64,000 bases of DNA from NCBI GenBank assembly GCA_041752395.1, contig JBGSWN010000267.1, positions 57,024-121,023 on the forward strand, given 5' to 3'. This document shows, one piece after another, positions 18,467 through 25,418 of the stretch (positions are counted from its first letter, which is position 1; each line of letters starts with the position of its first letter). Both the position numbers and the translations under genes were made by a program. This stretch comes from UBA6168 sp041752395 (lineage in GTDB: Bacteria; Bacteroidota; Bacteroidia; Chitinophagales; Saprospiraceae). Under the pieces are notes generated by a model. That model was not told the origin of the DNA. It saw only the letters and a program-made list of their open reading frames with translations, and ran no database searches.

Positions 18467-20455
18467 ATGAAAAATCATTCGAACCAACTTCAGCATTTCC
18501 TGCTTGGTTTGTTGGCTGTTTCTATGTTGGCCTTGGCCAGTTGCGGCAAGACCAACCAAGGCGCCAACACAGGCACATTGGGCGGCAACGCAGCCTCCAA
18601 AACTTACGTTGCACCCGGGCAGTTAGATGAATTCTATGCCTTCATGTCGGGTGGATTCAGTGGCCAGGTAAGCGTTTATGGCCTGCCTTCCGGTAGGCTT
18701 TTCAAGGTTATTCCTGTGTTTTCCGTGGACGGTGAAAAAGGCTATGGATTCAATGAAGAAACCAAGCCATTGCTGAACACCTCTCACGGCTTCATCCCCT
18801 GGGACGATGCCCACCACCCCAACCTTTCGCAAACCAACGGCGAGACGGATGGGCGCTGGCTTTTCATCAATGGAAACAACACCCCTAGGATTGCAAGAAT
18901 TGACCTCAGCACCTTCGAAACTGTCGAAACCATTGAAATCCCAAACTCAGGTGGCAACCACTCCTCCCCATATTTGACACAAAACACAGAGTATTTGATG
19001 GCTGGCACCCGTTTCAGTGTGCCTATCCCTCAAAAGGACGTGCCCATTTCGAGCTATGCTCAAAACTTCCAAGGCGCACTATCCTTCATCAGTGTGGACA
19101 AGGTGTCTGGCGAGATGGATGTAGCATTTCAAGTGCTGATGCCCGGCATTGACTATGACCTGGCAAGCTGTGGCAAAAACCAATCACATGGTTGGGCCTT
19201 TTTTACCTCCTATAACTCCGAGCAAAAGAACTCGTTGCTGGAGGTGAACGCTTCGCAAAACGACAAGGACTTCGTGGCGGCGATTAACTGGAAAAAAGCC
19301 GAGGAGTACCTTGCGCAAGGTAAAGCCAAGGAATTCCCAACCAACTACATGCACAATGTTTACAACGAATCCACTCAAACAGCAACTTCCACTGCCAAGA
19401 AGACGGTGAAAGTGCTGAACCCAGCGGACTGCCCCGGCTTGGTTTACTTCCTTCCGACGCCCAAATCACCGCACGGCATTGACGTGAACCCAACGGGCGA
19501 ATACATTGCTTGCTCTGGCAAACTCTCAGCGGACATCACGGTCCACTCCTTTGCGAACATGTTGAAGGCCATTGACAAAAAGGATTTCGATGGTGAATAC
19601 CAGGGTATTCCAATACTGAAATTCGAGTCTGTACTTGGCGGTGTGGTGAAAGAGCCTGGGCTTGGCCCACTCCACACGGAGTATGACAACGAGGGCAACG
19701 CCTACACCAGTTTTTTCATTTCTTCCGAAATCGTGAAGTGGAAAGTAGGTACCTGGGAAGTGCTCGACCGAGTCCCCACTTATTACTCCATCGGCCACTT
19801 GATGGTGCCGGGCGGCAACTCTACCAAACCACAAGGCAAATACGTAGTGGCTTTGAACAAAATCACGAAGGACCGCTACCTACCTACTGGCCCAGAATTG
19901 ACGCAGAGTGCCCAACTTTATTCGATTGATGGCGCTAAAATGGAACTGTTGCTCGACTTCCCAACGATTGGTGAGCCTCACTACGCACAGGGAATCGCAG
20001 CAAGCAAGATTGTTCCAAAATCGAAGCAGTTCTACAAATTGAGCGAAAACAAGCACCCGTACATGATACCGAGTGAAAAAGATACGAAGGTGGTGCGGGA
20101 AGGGAATAATCTCCATGTTTACATGACCACTATTCGAAGCCACTTTGCACCTGACAATATCGAGGGCGTGAAGGTCGGCGACAAGGTTTATTTCCACGTC
20201 ACCAACCTCGAACAGGACTACGACGTGCCGCACGGCTTCGCTGTAATGGGTGCCAACACTGCCGAGCTGCTCATCATGCCCGGTCAGACTGAAACGCTAG
20301 TTTGGTATCCTAAAAAGGAAGGCGTAATCCCAATGTACTGTACCGACTTCTGTTCGGCACTCCACCAAGAAATGCAGGGTTACATCAGAGTTTCGCCTGC
20401 GGGGTCGGCCACTGCGCTCAAGTGGTGGTTGGGTGAGGAAAAACAAGTGCAGTGA
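18467..20455 (+). CDS. nosZ: Nitrous oxide reductase, clade II (Sec-type), predicted lipoprotein
   Basis: 662 residues. Reduces N2O to N2 in the periplasm. Seven histidines expected for the CuZ centre are visible in the seven-bladed propeller: DDAHHPN (116, 117), SHGWAF, SPHGID, GPLHTE, IGHLMV and EPHYAQ. The C-terminal cupredoxin domain has the CuA site CTDFCSALHQEM (Cys 625, Cys 629, His 633, Met 636). The N-terminus is not a twin-arginine signal; it is a Sec signal ending in LALASC, a good lipobox, so the mature enzyme should be membrane-anchored. This and the gene order place it in clade II. A hairpin begins in its stop codon, before the next gene. Confidence 0.97.
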   Translation: MKNHSNQLQHFLLGLLAVSMLALASCGKTNQGANTGTLGGNAASKTYVAPGQLDEFYAFMSGGFSGQVSVYGLPSGRLFKVIPVFSVDGEKGYGFNEETKPLLNTSHGFIPWDDAHHPNLSQTNGETDGRWLFINGNNTPRIARIDLSTFETVETIEIPNSGGNHSSPYLTQNTEYLMAGTRFSVPIPQKDVPISSYAQNFQGALSFISVDKVSGEMDVAFQVLMPGIDYDLASCGKNQSHGWAFFTSYNSEQKNSLLEVNASQNDKDFVAAINWKKAEEYLAQGKAKEFPTNYMHNVYNESTQTATSTAKKTVKVLNPADCPGLVYFLPTPKSPHGIDVNPTGEYIACSGKLSADITVHSFANMLKAIDKKDFDGEYQGIPILKFESVLGGVVKEPGLGPLHTEYDNEGNAYTSFFISSEIVKWKVGTWEVLDRVPTYYSIGHLMVPGGNSTKPQGKYVVALNKITKDRYLPTGPELTQSAQLYSIDGAKMELLLDFPTIGEPHYAQGIAASKIVPKSKQFYKLSENKHPYMIPSEKDTKVVREGNNLHVYMTTIRSHFAPDNIEGVKVGDKVYFHVTNLEQDYDVPHGFAVMGANTAELLIMPGQTETLVWYPKKEGVIPMYCTDFCSALHQEMQGYIRVSPAGSATALKWWLGEEKQVQ

Positions 20456-20520
20456 TTGGTGATTGGTGACTGGAGATTAGTGATTGGGTTTGTCCATTCA
20501 CCAATCTCCAGCCACCCCAA
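20452..20520. repeat. Heptamer-built hairpin at the nosZ / membrane-protein junction
   Basis: The left arm is made of TGATTGG-type 7-mers (TTGGTGACTGGAGATTAGTG). The right arm is its near-complement ending CCAATCTCCAGCCACCCCAA; the loop is about six bases (TTTGTC region). The left arm overlaps the nosZ stop codon. It could stabilise or attenuate the operon mRNA. Confidence 0.8.
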
Positions 20521-20529
20521 TTTTTCAAC

Positions 20530-21111
20530 ATGAAATCTTTTCCTAAAATATTGTTCTTCCTCGCCGCAGCGATGATGCTCATGCTCTTTATTTTCCCGAT
20601 GTGGCAAATCACGCTCATTGCTCCGCAATACCCGAAAGGCGTGACGATGTACATCTGGATTAATAAAATCACAGGGAGCGAGGTAGGCACCCTCCAAAAC
20701 ATCAATATCCTGAATCACTATGTTGGGATGAAATACATCGAGCCAGATGATTTCAAAGAGTTTAAATACTTCCCGATTGTAGTGATTGCCATGTCGGTAT
20801 TAGGCATGGCGCTGGCTTTCACTGGCCGCTGGAAGTGGTGGATGGGCTGGCTAATATTGGGTCTAATTGGCTGTGCGTTAGGGCTTTATGATTTCTACCA
20901 ATGGGAATACGACTATGGCCACAACCTAAGCCCCACTGCACCAATCAAAGTGCCGGGCATGGCCTACCAGCCTCCACTCATTGGCAACAAAACACTGCTG
21001 AATTTCCTGGCTAAATCATGGCCGTACATCGGCGGTTGGTTCATCGGCGGGACCTTCATCTTGGGCAGCATCGCCACTTGGCTTCAAAAAAGGAAAACCA
21101 GCGTCGCATGA
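20530..21111 (+). CDS. nos-operon integral membrane protein (NosB-like position)
   Basis: 193 residues with about four membrane segments: residues 5-25, about 80-98, about 103-121 and about 164-184. A periplasmic stretch of about 55 residues separates the first two. No metal-binding motif is obvious. A membrane protein of unknown function directly after nosZ is a hallmark of clade II clusters, where it is called NosB in Wolinella; I cannot confirm homology from sequence alone, so no symbol is given. Its last bases overlap the nosL start (ATGA), implying translational coupling with nosL. Confidence 0.75.
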   Translation: MKSFPKILFFLAAAMMLMLFIFPMWQITLIAPQYPKGVTMYIWINKITGSEVGTLQNINILNHYVGMKYIEPDDFKEFKYFPIVVIAMSVLGMALAFTGRWKWWMGWLILGLIGCALGLYDFYQWEYDYGHNLSPTAPIKVPGMAYQPPLIGNKTLLNFLAKSWPYIGGWFIGGTFILGSIATWLQKRKTSVA

Positions 21112-21539
21112 AAAATCCAATTTTACTCCTACTCGCCAGCATCCTGCTGGCCTCGTGCCAGCCTTCGTCGCAACCCATTGCTTATGGCCAAGATGAATGT
21201 GCGCACTGCAAAATGGCCATCGTGGAGGCACCTTTCGCCGCTGAACTGGTGACGAAAAAAGGAAAGGTTTTCAAGTTCGACGCCATCGAGTGCATGTTGG
21301 ACTACCTGCGGGTGCAAACGGACATGGAGTTTTCCATGTACCTCGTCCACGATTTCAACGCACCGACCGAATGGCTGGATGCAATGCATTGCAAGTACTT
21401 GGTTTCCGAAGAAATTAAAAGCCCGATGGGTGGAAACCTCTCCGCATTTGGCACTGAAAAAGCCGCTCAAGACGTGCAAATCATCAAAGGCGGCGAGACC
21501 TACGACTGGGCGAGTGTGGCCACGCTCTTTAGAAAATAA
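21108..21539 (+). CDS. nosL: NosL copper-binding lipoprotein
   Basis: 143 residues from the ATG at 21108, which overlaps the previous stop by four bases; the frame is open further upstream but this start gives a clean lipoprotein signal (lipobox LLASC). The family motif CAHCKMAIVE (CxxCxM) is present, followed by a KFDAIECM segment. NosL binds Cu(I) and delivers it for maturation of the NosZ copper sites in the periplasm. It sits between the membrane protein and nosD in the operon. Confidence 0.92.
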   Translation: MKNPILLLLASILLASCQPSSQPIAYGQDECAHCKMAIVEAPFAAELVTKKGKVFKFDAIECMLDYLRVQTDMEFSMYLVHDFNAPTEWLDAMHCKYLVSEEIKSPMGGNLSAFGTEKAAQDVQIIKGGETYDWASVATLFRK

Positions 21540-21554
21540 ATTCAATCCTCTCAC

Positions 21555-22853
21555 ATGTTTAGATGTTTTTTGGTAATCACCTTAAACCTCCTGGGGCAGG
21601 CGGTTATTTGGGCAACCAACATCGTTGTTTGCCCTACCTGCGCCGTTTTTTCGGTCAAGGAGGGTATCCAGCTCGCACAAGCCTGCGACACCGTGACCGT
21701 CAGCCCTGGCACTTATTCCGAAGGTAATATATTGATAGACAAGGAATTGTGGCTGATTGGAAAAAACTGGCCCGTGCTGGATGGCGAAGGCAAAACCGAA
21801 ATAATCACCATCGCTGCCAATCATGTTCAAGTCGTGGGTTTTCAAATCCAACATGTCGGAACGAGCTACACGGAAGACCGGGCAGCCATCCGTTTGCGGG
21901 AGGTCAGCGATTTTTGCATCAAAAATAACCGGGTGGTCAACGCTTTTTTTGGCATCTATGGTCAGCAATCCAAAAACGGAATCATCGAAGGAAACACGGT
22001 CAGTGGCGAAGCCAAGGAAGAGGTCAGTTCTGGCAATGCCATCCACCTCTGGTACTGTGACAACGTGTTGATTTTCAACAACTTGACTCAAGGCCACCGG
22101 GATGGCATTTATCTGGAATTCGTCAACGGCAGCACCATCCAAGGCAACCTCAGCGAGCACAATGTGCGCTACGGCCTGCATTTCATGTTTTCAAACGATA
22201 ACATTTACCGCCAAAACACCTTCCGCAGCAATGGCGCTGGTGTGGCCGTTATGTTCTCCAAGCGGATAGGGATGTTCGGCAATTTGTTTGAAAACAACTG
22301 GGGCGCTGCGGCCTACGGGCTGCTACTGAAAGAAATCCACGACTCACAGATTGAGGGCAATCTTTTCAAAGAAAACACGGTCGGCATCTTTGCAGAAACC
22401 TCCAATCGGGTCGTTTACACCAAAAACAGTTTTGTGCAAAACGGCTGGGCGATGCGCATTTCCGGCGGCTGCCAAAACTTGAAGATGACCACCAACAATT
22501 TCATCGGCAACAGCTTTGACCTCGCTGTGCACACTTCTGGGGTGGACAACAATTTCGACGGCAATTTTTGGAGCGACTACGCTGGCTACGACCTCGACCG
22601 CAACGGCGTCGGCGATGTGCCACACCGCCCAATGAAACTGTTCAGCCATGTGGTGAGCCAAACGCCGGAGTCCATGGTGCTGCTCCGAAGTCTTTTTGTG
22701 GACATCCTGAATTTTTCGGAAAAGGTAAGCCCTATTTTTACCCCAGAAAATGTGGTTGATAATCAGCCACTTATAACAAAATTCACGACTTACGACTTAC
22801 GATTTACGCAACCACAACGCTTATTATCGTCAGTCGTAAATCGTAAATCGTAA
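21555..22853 (+). CDS. nosD: NosD periplasmic copper-processing beta-helix protein
   Basis: 432 residues. A signal peptide (about 1-20) is followed by a right-handed parallel beta-helix built from CASH/NosD repeats (for example NRVVNAFFGIYGQQSKNGII, then GNTVSGEAK). The FDGNFWSDYAGYDLDRNGVGD segment before the tail is characteristic of NosD. NosD works with the NosFY transporter to assemble the copper-sulfur CuZ cluster in NosZ. The last 25 or so codons run into a heptamer-built inverted repeat, so the C-terminal end (KFTTYDLRFTQ onward) is repeat-derived and probably not part of the ancestral protein. Confidence 0.93.
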   Translation: MFRCFLVITLNLLGQAVIWATNIVVCPTCAVFSVKEGIQLAQACDTVTVSPGTYSEGNILIDKELWLIGKNWPVLDGEGKTEIITIAANHVQVVGFQIQHVGTSYTEDRAAIRLREVSDFCIKNNRVVNAFFGIYGQQSKNGIIEGNTVSGEAKEEVSSGNAIHLWYCDNVLIFNNLTQGHRDGIYLEFVNGSTIQGNLSEHNVRYGLHFMFSNDNIYRQNTFRSNGAGVAVMFSKRIGMFGNLFENNWGAAAYGLLLKEIHDSQIEGNLFKENTVGIFAETSNRVVYTKNSFVQNGWAMRISGGCQNLKMTTNNFIGNSFDLAVHTSGVDNNFDGNFWSDYAGYDLDRNGVGDVPHRPMKLFSHVVSQTPESMVLLRSLFVDILNFSEKVSPIFTPENVVDNQPLITKFTTYDLRFTQPQRLLSSVVNRKS

Positions 22854-22855
22854 AT
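22783..22855. repeat. Heptamer-built hairpin at the nosD / nosF junction
   Basis: Left arm ACGACTTACGACTTACG and ATTTACG; right arm CGTAAATCGTAAATCGTAAA. The repeating 7-mer is TTACGAY. The loop is about 25 bases. It lies inside the nosD reading frame and supplies the nosD stop. Confidence 0.8.
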
Positions 22856-22864
22856 GCTCGAATC

Positions 22865-23569
22865 GTGATTGCTATCCAACACCTCCACAAGTCTTTTGGT
22901 AAAAACCACGTGCTGCATGGCATCGACCTAAGCTTCGACCAGCCGGGCATCACCGCCGTTTTAGGCCCAAATGGCTCAGGCAAAACGACCATCATCAAGT
23001 CCATCCTGGGCATGGTTCTGCCCGATGACGGCAGTATCCGGGTGCAGGGCGAGGACATCAAGGGCAAATGGTTATACCGCAACCAAATCGCTTACCTGCC
23101 GCAGATTGCGAGGTTTCCTGAGAACCTGACCGTGAGCGAGCTCATCCGAATGGTGAAGGACTTGAACACTGGGACTGCCCACGACGAGGCGATGATTTCG
23201 TTGTTTGAGCTGGGCCCGCACCTCGACAAACGCCTTGGCAACCTCTCCGGCGGCACCCGCCAAAAAGTGAACCTCGTGCTCACGTTCATGTACGACTGCC
23301 CCATCATCATCCTCGACGAACCGACCGCTGGGCTCGACCCGATTTCAATGGTACGATTAAAGGAACTGATTCACAATCAACGACTTATGGGCAAGACCAT
23401 CCTCATTACCACGCACGTCATGAACTTGGTGGAAGAGCTGGCCGACGAGGTGGTTTTCCTGCTGGAAGGACAAATTCACTTCCGAGGCAGCTTGAAAAAA
23501 TTGGAAGAATTGACGAGTGAGCGCAACGTTGAGCGGGCAATTGCTAAACTTTTAGTGACTCGTGATTAG
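22865..23569 (+). CDS. nosF: NosF ABC-transporter ATP-binding protein
   Basis: 234 residues from a GTG start; no ATG gives a complete Walker region. Walker A GPNGSGKTT, signature LSGGTRQK, Walker B IIILDEPTAGLDP and the switch His in ITTHVM are all present. NosF pairs with the NosY permease and, with NosD, provides a sulfur species or otherwise supports CuZ assembly in NosZ. The gene starts 11 bases after the nosD stop. Its final codons (LLVTRD) lie in the left arm of the next heptamer hairpin. Confidence 0.95.
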   Translation: MIAIQHLHKSFGKNHVLHGIDLSFDQPGITAVLGPNGSGKTTIIKSILGMVLPDDGSIRVQGEDIKGKWLYRNQIAYLPQIARFPENLTVSELIRMVKDLNTGTAHDEAMISLFELGPHLDKRLGNLSGGTRQKVNLVLTFMYDCPIIILDEPTAGLDPISMVRLKELIHNQRLMGKTILITTHVMNLVEELADEVVFLLEGQIHFRGSLKKLEELTSERNVERAIAKLLVTRD

Positions 23570-23634
23570 TGATTGGTGAATAGGAGCTAACTCCGAAACT
23601 ACCAATCACAAGTCGCCAATCACCAATCACTAAC
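23551..23634. repeat. Heptamer-built hairpin at the nosF / nosY junction
   Basis: Left arm TTAGTGACTCGTGATTAGTG plus ATTGGTGAA; right arm ACCAATCACAAGTCGCCAAT plus CACCAATCACTAAC. The unit is GTGATTG/GTGATTA. The left arm contains the nosF stop and the right arm ends two bases before the nosY ATG. Confidence 0.8.
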
Positions 23635-23635
23635 C

Positions 23636-24418
23636 ATGCTTAAGATATTAAAATACAGCTTCTTCGACCTCATCCGCAGCCGATGGACGTATATCTACTG
23701 TGCGTTTTACTTGCTTTTCACGTTGTCCTTGCTGTGGCTGAGCAGTGATTTGTCGAAGGTCGTCATCAGTTTGATGAACGTGGTGCTGCTGCTCTGCCCG
23801 CTCATCGCCACCATGTTCGGGGTGATGTATTATTACAATTCGAGAGAATTCACCGAGCTTTTGCTGGCGCAACCCGTCAAGCGAACGAGCATTTTCCTGG
23901 GGCAATACCTCGGCGTAGCCGCCTCATTGTCAGCCAGTTGGGTGGTTGGCGTGGGGATTCCGTTCCTGATTTATGGGGTGTTCGGCTCGGCACAGGCTGG
24001 CAATTTTTTGATGCTGCTGCTGATTGGTGTGGTGCTTTCGTTTGTGTTCAGCGCCGTCGCTTTTTTCATCGCACTGAAAAACGAAAACCGCATCAAGGGC
24101 TTTGGCTTGGCTATTTTGGCTTGGCTATTTTTCGCCGTGATTTATGACGGGATTTTGCTGCTTTCGCTTTCCATGTTTTCGGAATACCCGCTCGAAAAAT
24201 TCTCGCTCATCGCTTCTGTGCTGAATCCGATTGACCTATCACGAATCCTTATTTTACTGATACTGGACATGTCGGCGCTGATGGGCTTCACGGGTGCTGT
24301 TTTCCGCAAGTTCTTGGGGACTGGGTTGGGCATGGCCGTTTCGATGGGCGTGTTGGCGATGTGGGTGGTACTGCCGGTTTTGTGTATCCGGCGAGTGGCG
24401 GGGAGGAAGGATTTTTAA
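23636..24418 (+). CDS. nosY: NosY ABC-transporter permease
   Basis: 260 residues with six predicted membrane helices (about 18-36, 43-67, 98-120, 126-149, 158-180 and 230-252), typical of the ABC-2-like NosY family. It forms the membrane part of the NosFY transporter that works with NosD in maturing the CuZ site. It is the last gene of the operon and converges with a minus-strand gene with a 4-base overlap of the ends (TTAA), with no terminator in between. Confidence 0.9.
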   Translation: MLKILKYSFFDLIRSRWTYIYCAFYLLFTLSLLWLSSDLSKVVISLMNVVLLLCPLIATMFGVMYYYNSREFTELLLAQPVKRTSIFLGQYLGVAASLSASWVVGVGIPFLIYGVFGSAQAGNFLMLLLIGVVLSFVFSAVAFFIALKNENRIKGFGLAILAWLFFAVIYDGILLLSLSMFSEYPLEKFSLIASVLNPIDLSRILILLILDMSALMGFTGAVFRKFLGTGLGMAVSMGVLAMWVVLPVLCIRRVAGRKDF

Positions 24419-24786
24419 TCAGCACTCGTTTCTTGTTCCACGGAAAGCAATTTAAAAACTGAAATGATTAATGCCAATATGATGATTGGCATTAAATAAC
24501 CCATCCAAACAAAAGTATAAAGACAAGAAAAGACAATCATTTGGGCAAATAGATTTTCCGACTCAAATAAACATAGCCCAATGATAATTAAATAAACACA
24601 GTAGCCTCCGAAAACAAGCCACGGAACAATCCAATCGTTATATTTATTGGATTTAAAGGCAAGATATTTTTTAAAAATACTCCAAAGGCCATAATATAAT
24701 GCAGTTATCACTACCCAAGATATGAAATAGCAAAATGAATATGGATCGCCCCATTGATTGCAAAACCATGATGGACAATTTTCCAT
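24415..24786 (-). CDS. Small AT-rich membrane protein of unknown function
   Basis: I do not recognise it. 123 residues from the ATG at 24786 (a TTG 15 bases earlier is possible and would overlap the upstream gene). Three or four hydrophobic stretches: FCYFISWVVITALYYGLW, WIVPWLVFGGYCVYLIIIG, and a long C-terminal one, MIVFSCLYTFVWMGYLMPII and onward. It is clearly more AT-rich than its neighbours, which hints at recent acquisition. It directly follows the Uma2-type gene by four bases, so the two may be co-transcribed. Confidence 0.6.
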   Translation of the reverse strand: MENCPSWFCNQWGDPYSFCYFISWVVITALYYGLWSIFKKYLAFKSNKYNDWIVPWLVFGGYCVYLIIIGLCLFESENLFAQMIVFSCLYTFVWMGYLMPIIILALIISVFKLLSVEQETSAD

Positions 24787-24790
24787 GAAA

Positions 24791-25369
24791 TTATTGGCCA
24801 AACTTTACTTTATAATAAACCTTATCTAACCCCAACCTAAAATCAATGCTCTGAAAATGCACCTCATTTTCCAGCCCCGCCACCTCTTTTGTGCGCCAAA
24901 CATCCGGTTCTTCCCGGAAATAGCAGTAGGCTTCGGGCGCATCCTGCCGCAATAGCACGTACTCCTTGAATGAGGGCAGGCTTTGGTACTCGACAAACTT
25001 CTGGCCACGGTCGTACCGCTCCGAGCTTTTGGACAGCGTCTCGATAATGAGCAATGGGTTGATAATGGCGTCGGCTTCGTCGTCGGTCATAATTGGTTCA
25101 CCAGTGATTACAACCGCATCGGGATAAAGGTAGAAATTGAACTTCGGCAAATAGATTTTTTGGTCACTGCCAAAGACCTCAAGTTCAGGGTGGTTCAGCG
25201 TGAAATCATGTAGCAAACTGAGGATGTTCCGGGTAATCCGGTTGTGAGGTAGGGTTCCGCCAGCCATTTGTTCAAGTTTTCCGTCATAATATGCGTACTT
25301 CCACCCTGTTTGCCTTTCGAGCTTGAGGTATTCCTGAACGGTGTAAGTACGTGTGGTTTCTGCGACCAT
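24791..25369 (-). CDS. Uma2-family (DUF820) restriction-endonuclease-fold protein
   Basis: 192 residues from the ATG at 25369 (AAAAAGAAAAG just upstream); an ATG at 25414 is also in frame. Family features are present: the N-terminal TYTVQEYLKLE, the DGKLEQMAGGT region, PDAVVITGEP (catalytic Asp in a PD-like position), LLIIETLSKSSERYDRGQK with the Glu-x-Ser-Lys/Ser motif, and the Y-SLPSFKEYVLL segment. Uma2 proteins have a PD-(D/E)XK nuclease fold and are abundant in cyanobacteria and some Bacteroidota. Their role is poorly known. The gene has no obvious cognate partner here. Confidence 0.88.
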   Translation of the reverse strand: MVAETTRTYTVQEYLKLERQTGWKYAYYDGKLEQMAGGTLPHNRITRNILSLLHDFTLNHPELEVFGSDQKIYLPKFNFYLYPDAVVITGEPIMTDDEADAIINPLLIIETLSKSSERYDRGQKFVEYQSLPSFKEYVLLRQDAPEAYCYFREEPDVWRTKEVAGLENEVHFQSIDFRLGLDKVYYKVKFGQ

Positions 25370-25418
25370 GCTTTTCTTTTTGGCAAATTTAAACAATAAT
25401 GGTTGGAGTTGCAACGGC

